From assembly GCA_965658025.1 (NCBI GenBank), contig CBFHQL010000031.1:1-13139 (forward strand): a DNA stretch of 13,139 bases, in the 5' to 3' direction. Within the stretch, counting starts at the first letter, position 1; every line of letters starts with the position of its first letter. The position numbers were made by a program, and so were the translations under genes. Origin of the DNA: UBA3537 sp965658025 (lineage in GTDB: Bacteria; Bacteroidota; Bacteroidia; Flavobacteriales; Flavobacteriaceae). Below are positions 6,550-13,139 of this stretch, one piece after another. The notes under the pieces were generated by a model. It ran no database searches. It was not told the DNA's origin and worked only from the letters and a program-made list of their open reading frames with translations.

Positions 6550-6918
6550 CGGGTCCAAACAAGCTACAAAAGGGCTTTCTACACGTTTAGTTTTCATTTA
6601 ATTTTCGAAGATAAGCTGACCAAAAACAATCCACTTACCCCTTAGCTTCACAAATTTCGAAACCCTACCGAAGCCTTAAGATTTCTAGATCCACTTTTAC
6701 GATGCCTCAAAATTGAACGCCATGAATCAAGGCTTTCAGGAGACATAAAGCTTGCACACCTTGTGTGCCGAGGCCAATCCTACTATAATTCAGATTAAGC
6801 AGCTAAAGCGTAGTTATTCTCGCCGTTTAAATGTTGATATGGCCTTTTACGTGTATCAATATCATCACACGACGTGCTTACAATTCTATAGATCCTGCTG
6901 TCAATACCAGTCGACCCC
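6528..6918 (-). ncRNA. ssrA: Transfer-messenger RNA (tmRNA)
   Basis: This RNA rescues stalled ribosomes with SmpB and tags the unfinished protein for proteolysis. The 5' end GGGGTCG pairs with the 3' CGACTCC (7-bp acceptor stem with one G-U pair), followed by discriminator A at 6528. Near the 3' end is the T-arm: CCGAG, TTCGATT, CTCGG. Close to the 5' end is CTGGTATTGACAGCAGG, as in Bacteroidota tmRNAs. The tag reading frame at 6795-6824 encodes GENNYALAA and ends in TAA. The interior contains paired GC-rich segments consistent with pseudoknots, such as GGCACACAAGGTGTGC. The 3' CCA is not encoded (the genome reads CGG after the discriminator), so it must be added by the CCA-adding enzyme. Mature length is about 391 nt plus CCA, and it is a one-piece (not permuted) gene. 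Confidence 0.96.
6795..6824 (-). other. tmRNA tag reading frame (GENNYALAA)
   Basis: The resume codon GGC at 6822-6824 starts the nine-residue proteolysis tag, which ends with the ALAA degron recognised by ClpXP-type proteases and a TAA stop at 6795-6797. The sequence is close to known Bacteroidota tags of the GExNYALAA type. Confidence 0.93.
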
Positions 6919-6946
6919 TTTATTGTAATTCCTCCGAAAAGGAAGG

Positions 6947-6976
6947 CAAAGTTACAAAAAAACTTGTGTACACTCT
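6947..6976 (-). promoter_or_regulatory. Promoter of ssrA
   Basis: On the minus strand the -7 element TAACTTTG (6947-6954) matches TAnnTTTG exactly. A TTTG lies 22 nt upstream of it, an acceptable -33 element for Bacteroidota sigma factor. The expected start is near 6940, giving a precursor leader of about 20 nt for RNase P to remove. Confidence 0.7.
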
Positions 6977-7018
6977 CAAATCCTACTACATTCGTACAAA
7001 TTCATTTTAATTTTGCCT

Positions 7019-8224
7019 ATGAAATTTGCCGTCATCAAAGAACGAAAATCACCCCCCGACAAGCGTGTAGTCCTTACACCAAAGTCGTGCCAAAACCTTC
7101 TGAAAAATCATCCCAAAGCACAGCTTGTTGTTGAATCCTCAGAAATTAGAGCATTTTTGGATGATGAATATTCAGAATTAGATATAAATGTCGCCAATAA
7201 TATTTCGGATGCCGATGTGATGATTGGTGTCAAAGAAGTGCCTATTGAAGCACTCATTTCCAATAAAAGTTACTTTTTCTTTAGTCATACCATCAAAAAG
7301 CAACCCTATAATCGTAAACTTTTACAAGCAATTTTAGACAAAAACATAACCCTTTATGATCATGAAACTTTAGTCGACAAAAACCATAATCGACTGATCG
7401 GTTTTGGTTATTACGCTGGTGTGGTAGGGGCTTACAATGGCATCCGAACCATAGGTAAAAAATGGGATATTTTTGAACTTCCAAAAGCATCACATCTAAA
7501 GGGTCGTACAGAACTTGATGCTGCTTTGAATAATATTAAAATCCCTAATCTGAAAATTGTACTCACCGGAACGGGTCGTGTAGGGCAGGGTGCCAAAGAG
7601 GTGTTGGATTTTATGAAGATTAGACAGGTTAGTGTTGAAGAATTTTTAACCCAATCGTTTCAAAAACCTGTTTATGTTCAATTGGATGTTTTGGATTATG
7701 TGACTCGAAAAGATGGAGAAAAAGCTACAAAATCTGATTTTTTCGCAAATCCAACAGCGTATAAATCTACATTTTCAAGATACACAAATGTTGCTGATGT
7801 CTTTATTGCTGGACATTTTTATGGAAAAGGATCACCCTATTTTTTCACTAGAGAAGAAGCAAAAGCAGAAGATTTCAATCTTAAAGTTGTAGCTGATATT
7901 AGTTGTGATATTGATGGTCCTGTAGCGTGTACCATTCGTCCTTCAACAATAGAAAACCCCATTTATGGCTACGATCCTCATTCAGAATCTGAAGTGGATT
8001 TCAAAAATCCAAATGCCATTGCTGTAATGGCTGTGGACAATTTACCCTGTGAATTGCCTAGAGATGCGAGTGAAGGTTTTGGTAAAATCTTCAACGAAAA
8101 AATCATTCCTGCTTTTTTTAATGATGATAAAGATGGTATCTTGAGCCGAGCAAAAATGACAGAAAACGGTGCGCTTACTTCAGCTTTTTCCTACCTTCAA
8201 AACTATGTAGACGGATTGGAATAG
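7019..8224 (+). CDS. Saccharopine dehydrogenase-like NAD(P)-dependent oxidoreductase (LYS1-type)
   Basis: The protein (401 aa from the ATG at 7019) belongs to the alanine dehydrogenase/transhydrogenase-N superfamily. The N-terminus MKFAVIKERKSPPDKRVVLTP is the expected first strand with the conserved K-E-R. GVKEVP with K72 and FFSHTIKKQ with H90 line up with the Lys and His that act as acid/base catalysts in yeast saccharopine dehydrogenase (NAD+, L-lysine-forming). A dinucleotide-binding GTGRVG lies at residues 184-189, followed by a long C-terminal domain with DISCDIDGPVACTIRPSTI and DNLPCELPRDAS, typical of LYS1-like enzymes. It likely interconverts saccharopine and lysine plus 2-oxoglutarate, or a related opine. 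A TTG two codons upstream (7013) is a possible start, but the ATG fits the family's N-terminus. A strong terminator follows. It stands near lysA, which hints at lysine metabolism. Confidence 0.82.
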   Translation: MKFAVIKERKSPPDKRVVLTPKSCQNLLKNHPKAQLVVESSEIRAFLDDEYSELDINVANNISDADVMIGVKEVPIEALISNKSYFFFSHTIKKQPYNRKLLQAILDKNITLYDHETLVDKNHNRLIGFGYYAGVVGAYNGIRTIGKKWDIFELPKASHLKGRTELDAALNNIKIPNLKIVLTGTGRVGQGAKEVLDFMKIRQVSVEEFLTQSFQKPVYVQLDVLDYVTRKDGEKATKSDFFANPTAYKSTFSRYTNVADVFIAGHFYGKGSPYFFTREEAKAEDFNLKVVADISCDIDGPVACTIRPSTIENPIYGYDPHSESEVDFKNPNAIAVMAVDNLPCELPRDASEGFGKIFNEKIIPAFFNDDKDGILSRAKMTENGALTSAFSYLQNYVDGLE

Positions 8225-8230
8225 TCCAAA

Positions 8231-8258
8231 AAAAACCTTTCCAAATGGAAAGGTTTTT
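8231..8258 (+). terminator. Bidirectional hairpin terminator between the dehydrogenase and the cold-shock gene
   Basis: A perfect 12-bp stem: AAAAACCTTTCC (8231-8242), loop AAAT, and GGAAAGGTTTTT (8247-8258). It has A runs on one side and T runs on the other, so it can terminate the two convergent genes, whose stops are at 8224 and 8285. Confidence 0.92.
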
Positions 8259-8284
8259 GTAAAAAAATAATGTTTTATTAAATA

Positions 8285-8476
8285 TTAGAGTACTCTAACA
8301 TTTACTGCATTCATGCCTTTTCTACCTTCTTTTAGTTCAAATTCCACTGCGTCACCTTCATTGATTTCATCAATCAATCCTGTAACATGAACAAAATGTT
8401 CTGTGTCTGAACCTTCTTCTGTAATGAATCCAAATCCTTTGGATGCATTGAAGAATTTTACTGTACCGTTTTTCAC
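8285..8476 (-). CDS. Cold-shock domain protein (CspA family)
   Basis: This 63-aa protein is a single cold-shock domain: KNGTVKFFNASKGFGFI carries RNP1 (KGFGFI), HFVHV is RNP2, and the end EGRKGMNAVNVRVL is typical of Bacteroidota members. It binds single-stranded RNA or DNA and acts as an RNA chaperone in the cytoplasm. The start is taken as GTG at 8476, which gives the family's usual length. The frame stays open to 8602, but that extension runs into the lysA coding region and encodes no domain. The promoter -7 element lies 25 nt upstream, between this gene and lysA, supporting the short start. RNP2 reads HFVHV rather than the more common VFVHF, a variation common in this phylum as far as I recall. 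Confidence 0.92.
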   Translation of the reverse strand: MKNGTVKFFNASKGFGFITEEGSDTEHFVHVTGLIDEINEGDAVEFELKEGRKGMNAVNVRVL

Positions 8477-8500
8477 TGTATTAATTTTAATTTTAGACAG

Positions 8501-8508
8501 CAAAGGTA
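8501..8508 (-). promoter_or_regulatory. Candidate -7 promoter element of the cold-shock gene
   Basis: TACCTTTG on the minus strand matches TAnnTTTG exactly and lies in the lysA-csp gap, 25 nt before the GTG start at 8476. It implies that the cold-shock gene has its own promoter and a very short leader. A clear -33 element is not seen. Confidence 0.5.
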
Positions 8509-8564
8509 GGGCTATATAAATGAAATAACCTATATATTTTGTTAATATATTTAAAAATAAAAAA

Positions 8565-9770
8565 TTAAAAATCGAGAACGACCTGATTTGCAAGCAAATC
8601 ATCGATAGTTTCTCGTTCTCTAATCAAATGCGCCTCGTCATTATACCACAAAACTTCTGCAGGTCTATAACGCGAATTATAGTTGCTCGACATCATAAAA
8701 CAATAAGCTCCAGCATTGTGAAATGCCAAGATATCCCCTTCCGTTATTTCATTGATTCGGCGGTTGTTGGCAAAGGTGTCCGTCTCGCAAATATAGCCCA
8801 CAACAGAGTAATAACGCTCTTTACCCTTTGGATTTGAAATATTCTCGATATGGTGTTGCGCACCGTAAAGCATAGGACGGATAAGGTGATTAAATCCTGA
8901 ATCAATCTGCGCAAAAACTGTTGAGGTGGTTTGTTTGATGGCATTAACTTTCGTCAAAAAATAACCTGATTGACTTACAATAAATTTCCCTGGCTCAAAA
9001 GCCAAAGTCAATTCTCGACCATAATTGGCACAAAAGGTTTTGAAACGTTCTGTCAGCTTTTCGCCTAATTCTTCGATGTTGGTTTCAACATCATTGGGCT
9101 TGTAAGGTACTTTAAACCCAGATCCAAAGTCTATGAACGTTAAGTTTTTGAATTTTTTGGCGGTTTCAAATAAAATCTCACTCGCGTACAAAAAAACATC
9201 AATATCCAAAATATCACTACCCGTATGCATATGAATTCCGTTGATGTTCATGCCTGTATTCTCCACAATCCGCAACAATAAGGGGATTTGATGAATTGAA
9301 ATACCAAACTTGGAATCGATATGCCCCACAGAAATATTCGTATTACCGCCTGCCATCACGTGGGGATTGATGCGGATACAGACAGGCGTATTGGGGTGTT
9401 TGCTGCCAAATTGTTCCAACAAATCCAAGCTGTCTATATTAATCTGCACGCCCAATTCTGCTACAGTTTCCAATTCTTTTAAAGATACACCATTTGGGGT
9501 ATAGATGATATTTTCAGGAGCAAATCCTGCTTTTAGACCCAACTGAACTTCTTGAATCGATACGGTATCTAGAGCAGCACCTAATTTTGAAACAAATTTT
9601 AGTACCGAAATATTGGTTAGTGCCTTTGCCGCATAATGAATTCTTAAGTTTTTTACCTTGCTAAACGCATCGGTTAATCTTGTGTACTGTTCTTCGATTT
9701 TGTGCGCGTCGTACACATACACAGGGCTTCCGTATGTTTCGGCGATTTGTAATAAGGTGCTTTGTTTCAT
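8565..9770 (-). CDS. lysA: Diaminopimelate decarboxylase
   Basis: This PLP enzyme converts meso-diaminopimelate to L-lysine and CO2, the last step of lysine synthesis, and so also draws on the peptidoglycan precursor pool. The 401-aa sequence is a complete fold-III (alanine racemase-like barrel) decarboxylase: HYAAKAL with the PLP lysine K49, ASP-rich strand INIDS, IRINPHV, the substrate-loop GHIDSKFGI, GIHMHTGS with H182, the phosphate-binding DFGSGF (about 214-219), FEPGKFIV (258-265), the GYICETDTFA segment with C328, and HNAGAYCFMMSSNYNSRYRP with Y356. The EPGR of many homologues is EPGK here, which I recall as usual for Bacteroidota. The ATG at 9770 gives the expected N-terminus and has a -7 element just upstream. 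It is divergent from the ACT-domain gene. Confidence 0.95.
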   Translation of the reverse strand: MKQSTLLQIAETYGSPVYVYDAHKIEEQYTRLTDAFSKVKNLRIHYAAKALTNISVLKFVSKLGAALDTVSIQEVQLGLKAGFAPENIIYTPNGVSLKELETVAELGVQINIDSLDLLEQFGSKHPNTPVCIRINPHVMAGGNTNISVGHIDSKFGISIHQIPLLLRIVENTGMNINGIHMHTGSDILDIDVFLYASEILFETAKKFKNLTFIDFGSGFKVPYKPNDVETNIEELGEKLTERFKTFCANYGRELTLAFEPGKFIVSQSGYFLTKVNAIKQTTSTVFAQIDSGFNHLIRPMLYGAQHHIENISNPKGKERYYSVVGYICETDTFANNRRINEITEGDILAFHNAGAYCFMMSSNYNSRYRPAEVLWYNDEAHLIRERETIDDLLANQVVLDF

Positions 9771-9789
9771 TTTTTGAAATTTGAAGTGC

Positions 9790-9797
9790 CAAAAGTA
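9790..9797 (-). promoter_or_regulatory. Candidate -7 promoter element of lysA
   Basis: TACTTTTG on the minus strand fits TAnnTTTG and sits 20 nt before the lysA ATG, in the 103-nt gap shared with the divergent ACT-domain gene. No convincing TTG -33 element is visible. Confidence 0.5.
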
Positions 9798-9840
9798 TTT
9801 GTTCTTACGTTATTCCCCATGAAAATATTAAAATTATTAC

Positions 9841-9848
9841 TATTTTTG
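9841..9848 (+). promoter_or_regulatory. Candidate -7 promoter element of the ACT-domain gene
   Basis: TATTTTTG on the plus strand fits TAnnTTTG and lies 25 nt before the TTG start at 9874. With the element at 9790-9797 it makes a pair of divergent promoters about 45 nt apart. A -33 element is not obvious. Confidence 0.45.
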
Positions 9849-9873
9849 CACAAATTGTTAAATAATAAACAAA

Positions 9874-10530
9874 TTGAAAACTATTTCTAGTTGTGTTGAG
9901 GAATTGTTGGTCGCTCGACCTTTTTTGGAAGAAGCACTTTCGCGCGATATCATTAATTTTTCAGCTTTAGCCAAGGATTTAAATGCCCCCATTTCTGAAA
10001 TGCTTCGCAAACCGGTAAAAGACGGTGCGATTATGATGGCGCTAAGACGTTATAATCCACCCACCACAAGAAAAAATGCAGTGAAATTAAACCAAATTTT
10101 TAAAAATTTAGGCGACATTACTGTTCGTTCCAACCTTACAGATTTTACGTTTCACAACTCTAAAACACTGATCCATAACCATTCCAAAGTATTGGCAGAA
10201 ATTGATACAGATCGTCAAGTATTTTATGCCTTTACACGTGGTATCCATGAGAGCAACATCATCATTTCCAGTGCAAAAAAGGAGACCATTGAAGCGATTT
10301 TTAAGAACGAATCACAAATAGCAGCTCAGGACAACTTATCGGCTATCAGTATTAATCTGCCTAAAGGGAATTCCAAAATTGCGGGTTTGTACTATCAAAT
10401 TTTTAAGCGTTTGGCTTGGGAAAATGTACCCCTTTACGAAGTTGTCTCCACCACCAACGAGTTTACTATTCTCGTTGAAGACCATTTAGTCGATAAGGCA
10501 TTTTCTGTTGTCAAGGGGTTAAAATCTTGA
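9874..10530 (+). CDS. ACT-domain protein with aspartokinase-type C-terminus (218 aa)
   Basis: The C-terminal part (about residues 155-218) reads LSAISINLPKGNSKIAGLYYQIFKRLAWENVPLYEVVSTTNEFTILVEDHLVDKAFSVVKG in overview, and closely resembles the regulatory ACT domain of aspartate kinases. The kinase domain is absent. The N-terminal 60 residues (EELLVARPFLEEALSRDIINFSALAKDL...) look helical and could form a winged-helix-like unit, and residues 80-150 may form a second ACT-like unit. Such stand-alone proteins are common in Bacteroidota and are sometimes labelled aspartate kinase, which this cannot be. Divergence from lysA suggests an amino-acid-sensing role around the aspartate/lysine pathway, but this is inference. 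The start is TTG at 9874: the frame has a stop at 9859-9861 and no ATG before conserved sequence. Confidence 0.75.
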   Translation: MKTISSCVEELLVARPFLEEALSRDIINFSALAKDLNAPISEMLRKPVKDGAIMMALRRYNPPTTRKNAVKLNQIFKNLGDITVRSNLTDFTFHNSKTLIHNHSKVLAEIDTDRQVFYAFTRGIHESNIIISSAKKETIEAIFKNESQIAAQDNLSAISINLPKGNSKIAGLYYQIFKRLAWENVPLYEVVSTTNEFTILVEDHLVDKAFSVVKGLKS

Positions 10531-10575
10531 TGTTTATAACAAATTAAAACTGTTAAAAATCAGCATCAAAAAATA

Positions 10576-10606
10576 TTGGTAAAACGCATGAGGTTATTTA
10601 CTTTTG
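10576..10606 (+). promoter_or_regulatory. Promoter of sucC
   Basis: TTG (10576-10578) and TACTTTTG (10599-10606) are separated by 20 nt, matching the Bacteroidota TTG / TAnnTTTG arrangement. The predicted start near 10612 leaves a leader of about 55 nt before the ATG at 10667. Confidence 0.72.
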
Positions 10607-10666
10607 TGGCTTAAATTTTAGTGGATTTCACTGCGTGTGAACCAAATAAACAAACTGATATAAAAG

Positions 10667-11860
10667 ATGAATCTACACGAATATCAAGGTAAAAATATTC
10701 TCAACGCTTTTGGCGTAAAAATCCAACGTGGTCTAGTAGCCACAACACCAGAAGAAGCAGTTGCTGCAGCCAAACAATTAACCGAAGAAACCGGTACGAG
10801 TTGGCACGTCATTAAAGCCCAAGTTCATGCTGGTGGACGTGGAAAAGGTGGTGGTGTAAAACTCGCCAAAAATTTGGACGAAGTACAGTCCATTGCCGAT
10901 CAGATTTTGGGAATGCAATTGGTGACGCCACAAACGTCTGCGGAAGGAAAAACTGTACATCAAGTGCTTGTTGCTGAGGATGTGTATTATCCTGGTCCTT
11001 CAGAAACCGATGAGTTTTATATGTCCGTTTTGCTCAACAGAGCCACGGGCCGCAACATGATTATGTATTCCACTGAAGGAGGGATGGACATTGAAACGGT
11101 AGCCGAAGAAACCCCACATTTAATTTTTACCGAAGAAGTAGATCCAGCTACTGGACTTTTACCATTTCAAGCCCGTCGTGTGGCCTTTAATTTGGGGCTT
11201 TCTGGTGCGGCCTTTAAAGATATGACCAAATTTGTTTCTGCGCTCTATACCGCTTATATCAAATCGGATGCGTCTTTGTTTGAAATTAACCCAGTATTGA
11301 AAACTTCTGATGATAAAATCATGGCCGTTGATGCCAAGGTTACTATAGACGATAATGCTTTATTTAGACATAAAGATTATCTAGAATTACGTGATACACG
11401 TGAAGAAAATCCTATTGAAGTTGAAGCGGGTGCATTGGGGCTTAACTATGTGGATTTGGACGGAAATGTGGGCTGTATGGTGAACGGTGCTGGACTGGCC
11501 ATGGCAACTATGGATTTGATCAAACAAGCCGGTGGCGACCCTGCCAACTTTTTGGATGTAGGGGGAACTGCTGATGCCGCTCGTGTAGAAGCAGCGTTTA
11601 GAATTATTCTAAAAGATCCAAGCGTTAAAGCCATTTTGATTAATATTTTTGGTGGAATTGTCCGTTGCGATAGAGTAGCACAGGGTGTTGTAGATGCTTA
11701 TAAAAATATGGGCGATGCCATTAATGTTCCGATTATAGTGCGTTTACAAGGCACCAATGCTGATATTGCTAAAGAATTGATTGACAACTCTGGTTTAGAT
11801 GTCCAAAGTGCGGTAGAATTCCAAGAAGCTGCCGACAAAGTACAAGACGTATTGGCCTAA
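10667..11860 (+). CDS. sucC: Succinyl-CoA synthetase (ADP-forming) beta subunit
   Basis: SucC is the nucleotide-binding subunit of the citric-acid-cycle enzyme that makes ATP (or GTP) from succinyl-CoA. At 397 aa the length fits (E. coli 388). The ATP-grasp N-terminus MNLHEYQGKNIL, the glycine-rich nucleotide loop AQVHAGGRGKGGGVKL (51-66), the metal-binding FEINPVL with N208 and VDAK with D222, and the C-terminal CoA-ligase part (GNVGCMVNGAGLAMATMD, DVGGTA, INIFGGIVRCD at 326-335, VRLQGTNAD) are all present. The alpha subunit sucD is not adjacent, which is common in flavobacteria; an unrelated lipoprotein gene follows. It is monocistronic by its own promoter and a terminator 23 nt after the stop. 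Confidence 0.97.
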   Translation: MNLHEYQGKNILNAFGVKIQRGLVATTPEEAVAAAKQLTEETGTSWHVIKAQVHAGGRGKGGGVKLAKNLDEVQSIADQILGMQLVTPQTSAEGKTVHQVLVAEDVYYPGPSETDEFYMSVLLNRATGRNMIMYSTEGGMDIETVAEETPHLIFTEEVDPATGLLPFQARRVAFNLGLSGAAFKDMTKFVSALYTAYIKSDASLFEINPVLKTSDDKIMAVDAKVTIDDNALFRHKDYLELRDTREENPIEVEAGALGLNYVDLDGNVGCMVNGAGLAMATMDLIKQAGGDPANFLDVGGTADAARVEAAFRIILKDPSVKAILINIFGGIVRCDRVAQGVVDAYKNMGDAINVPIIVRLQGTNADIAKELIDNSGLDVQSAVEFQEAADKVQDVLA

Positions 11861-11883
11861 CCTCCAACAACTTAAAACGATAT

Positions 11884-11913
11884 AAATCCAGTACATAAGT
11901 GCTGGATTTTTTT
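11884..11913 (+). terminator. Rho-independent terminator of sucC
   Basis: An 11-bp stem, AAATCCAGTAC (11884-11894) with GTGCTGGATTT (11899-11909), with one G-U pair and an ATAA loop, followed by a T run to 11913. Confidence 0.93.
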
Positions 11914-11932
11914 ACACCCCATTTTCCCACTT

Positions 11933-11984
11933 ATTACGTCAGATGACCGTCTATTACGCCAAATGACCGTTGGTTACATGACGC
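11933..11984 (+). repeat. Phased 20-bp direct repeats, candidate operator
   Basis: Two units in exact tandem, ATTACGTCAGATGACCGTCT (11933-11952) and ATTACGCCAAATGACCGTTG (11953-11972), agree at 16 of 20 positions. A partial third unit GTTACATGACGC starts in register at 11973. The 20-bp period is about two helical turns, so a protein dimer or oligomer could bind all units on one face. The array ends directly at a candidate -35 region before the M23 lipoprotein gene. The TGACCGT-type direct repeats resemble sites of LytTR-domain regulators, but this is a guess. Confidence 0.6.
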
Positions 11985-12015
11985 TTGACATGAAGATTAG
12001 TTTTCGGTAAATTGT
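11985..12015 (+). promoter_or_regulatory. Candidate promoter of the M23 lipoprotein gene
   Basis: TTGACA (11985-11990) is followed after 17 nt by TAAATT (12008-12013). Read in Bacteroidota style, it is TTG, 20 nt, then TAAATTG, one base short of TAnnTTTG. The direct repeats end immediately upstream, as expected for an activator-dependent promoter. Confidence 0.4.
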
Positions 12016-12053
12016 AAGCAAATTTTTTAAACTCACTCTAAATCTACTAAGTC

Positions 12054-13139
12054 ATGAAGCCACAACTACACCGCTTTTTTAAGTATTGTACCACACTTTT
12101 GGTGCTTTTGCTTTTGGTGACGAATTGTGAACGGGATACCATTATGGAGACCACTTCTACCAAAGAAGTAGATAATGCTTTAATTTTTGAAGCATTATTG
12201 GAAACTGCCAAACTAAAAATAAAACAGTACAATGCAATTGCTTCCCAAACATCTAAAACGACAATAGCAAGAGGTACTAACGCCAAAGCAAAACCAACTT
12301 TTGAATCTAAATATGGACGTCCTGTATTTGACAAAAGTATACACCTAACCAACCATGTAAGAAAGCCCATTTTGATTATCCCCTTGACCAGAAGAAGTAA
12401 TTCTGTTATAAACTTACTTGTGGGGTACAAAAAAGAGGATTTAAAAACCTACAGAATACTTACCCCAAATATGGGACAAGGGGATGTATTGTATTATAAT
12501 GCGAACAGTGCCGATGCATGCCGTGATACAGGCATAAGCAAAACCTTTATTGGCGGACTTTTTAAAAACTTTAAGAAAGTAATAGAATCTACATCATTTG
12601 ACCCTTCGATTTTTAACGACTTAGCAGAAGGTTGTTGGGAATGGGATGGAGATGCTAGTTGTATTTGTTTTGTTTCTGTTGATTGTGGTTCCGTAGAAGA
12701 AGGGGGCTCTGGTGGTGGAGGCGGTGGTGGAGGTTCTGGAGGAGGTTCTGGAGGAGGTTCTGGAGTAGGTTCTGGTGGTGGTAACGGTGGAAACGGAGGT
12801 TCTGGAGGAGGTTCTGGTGGCGGTACAGGTGGTAACAATCCCATAGTATGTGGTGAACCACCGTTTGACCCTTGTCCAGAAGGTTATATAAAAGACAAAG
12901 ACGGTAACTGTGTAGAACAACCCTGCCCCGGCGACCCTGTACCAAATCCTGAAATTGCACCGCAACTTGGTCCTTCAGGGATGTCTGGAGGACTGCATAA
13001 CACCTGCACGAGGACTGGTTCGGGCTGTGCTGGAAATACAAGTCGACAAGCCCACAATGGTGTAGATATAAAAAACCCATATGGTGCACCTGTCTATGCC
13101 ATGTATGACGGTGTAGCAACAAAAGCGACACAGTATAAA
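12054..13139 (+). CDS. M23-family (LytM) peptidase lipoprotein with Gly/Ser linker, 3' end outside the window
   Basis: The frame is open from ATG 12054 to the last base (362 codons). A lipoprotein signal peptide ends LLLLVTNC with the lipidated cysteine at residue 25. Residues 30-215 form an extracytoplasmic region with no family I recognise; it has several cysteines near its end (CWEWDGDASCICF). Residues about 217-262 are a low-complexity Gly/Ser/Asn linker built on GGSG units. Residues 263-300 are Cys- and Pro-rich (VCGEPPFDPCPEGY, CVEQPCPGD). The start of an M23 metallopeptidase domain follows: AHNGVDIKNPYGAPVYAMYDGVATKA, where H334 and D338 fit the first zinc-ligand motif HxGxD. The second motif (HxH) would lie beyond the window. 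It probably cuts peptidoglycan or a similar peptide from a membrane tether. A phased repeat and possible promoter precede it. Confidence 0.85.
   Translation, partial: MKPQLHRFFKYCTTLLVLLLLVTNCERDTIMETTSTKEVDNALIFEALLETAKLKIKQYNAIASQTSKTTIARGTNAKAKPTFESKYGRPVFDKSIHLTNHVRKPILIIPLTRRSNSVINLLVGYKKEDLKTYRILTPNMGQGDVLYYNANSADACRDTGISKTFIGGLFKNFKKVIESTSFDPSIFNDLAEGCWEWDGDASCICFVSVDCGSVEEGGSGGGGGGGGSGGGSGGGSGVGSGGGNGGNGGSGGGSGGGTGGNNPIVCGEPPFDPCPEGYIKDKDGNCVEQPCPGDPVPNPEIAPQLGPSGMSGGLHNTCTRTGSGCAGNTSRQAHNGVDIKNPYGAPVYAMYDGVATKATQYK
12702..12837 (+). repeat. Low-complexity Gly/Ser-coding tandem repeat
   Basis: Three consecutive 12-bp units of GGAGGTTCTGGA begin at 12729, with diverged copies before and after, encoding a flexible GGSG linker in the M23 lipoprotein. 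Such repeats change length by slippage in multiples of 12 bp without breaking the frame. Confidence 0.8.

Noticed and set aside
7008..7015. TAATTTTG as a -7 promoter element for the saccharopine-dehydrogenase-like gene
   Set aside because: It would place the transcription start at or after the ATG at 7019, yet the N-terminal residues encoded there are conserved in the family. Probably a chance match in AT-rich sequence.
8477..8602. N-terminal extension of the cold-shock reading frame into lysA
   Set aside because: It would overlap the lysA 3' end, encodes only a hydrophobic AT-rich stretch, and a -7 promoter element lies inside it. The GTG at 8476 gives the normal family length.
9874..10530. 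Aspartate kinase
   Set aside because: Only the ACT-type C-terminus matches; at 218 aa there is no kinase domain and no kinase nucleotide-binding motif.
12702..12837. CRISPR-like array
   Set aside because: The repeats are 12 bp, contiguous, in frame and glycine/serine coding, with no spacers.
12047..13131. Several minus-strand open frames, including a proline-rich one opposite the glycine linker
   Set aside because: They are shadows of the plus-strand M23 lipoprotein gene; the Pro-rich run is simply the complement of GGN codons, and none has a recognisable domain.

Overview
The window looks like chromosomal DNA of a flavobacterium (phylum Bacteroidota, probably Flavobacteriaceae). It is AT-rich. 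Several genes are preceded by the Bacteroidota -7 promoter element TAnnTTTG, and Shine-Dalgarno sites are not evident. The tmRNA encodes the tag GENNYALAA, and the secreted proteins carry FISUMP, MopE-type and glycine-rich modules common in this group. A run of 10 N at 299-308 is an assembly gap inside a glycine-rich gene. The window is cut at both ends: the first and last genes are partial.

Layout. (1) 2-2215, plus strand: three closely spaced genes for exported proteins (a glycine-rich surface protein, a 152-aa protein of unknown function, and a MopE/FISUMP protein), closed by a hairpin terminator. (2) 2325-2714, minus: a small lipoprotein. (3) 2786-6527: a segment bounded by an imperfect direct repeat of the tmRNA 3' end and its downstream flank. 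It holds a 55-aa zinc-ribbon-like protein and a SOUL haem-binding protein (minus), a histone-deacetylase-family hydrolase (plus), and an alpha/beta hydrolase abutting an SGNH-like lipoprotein (minus). (4) 6528-6918, minus: ssrA (tmRNA), with its promoter. (5) 7019-10530: an amino-acid block with a saccharopine-dehydrogenase-like enzyme, a cold-shock protein, lysA, and divergent from lysA a protein with a C-terminal aspartokinase-type ACT domain. (6) 10576-11913: sucC with a recognisable promoter and terminator and no sucD beside it. (7) 11933-13139: a 20-bp-period direct repeat just upstream of a candidate promoter, then a lipoprotein with a Gly/Ser linker leading into an M23 (LytM) peptidase domain cut by the window end.

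Most of the window is housekeeping and envelope metabolism. The points that deserve a second look are the decayed ssrA 3'-end duplicate, whose geometry fits an old integration site; the phased direct repeats before the M23 lipoprotein gene; and the unlisted-size 55-aa two-CxxC gene that sits in frame behind the SOUL gene. I see no integrase, transposase, CRISPR array or recognisable defence system.
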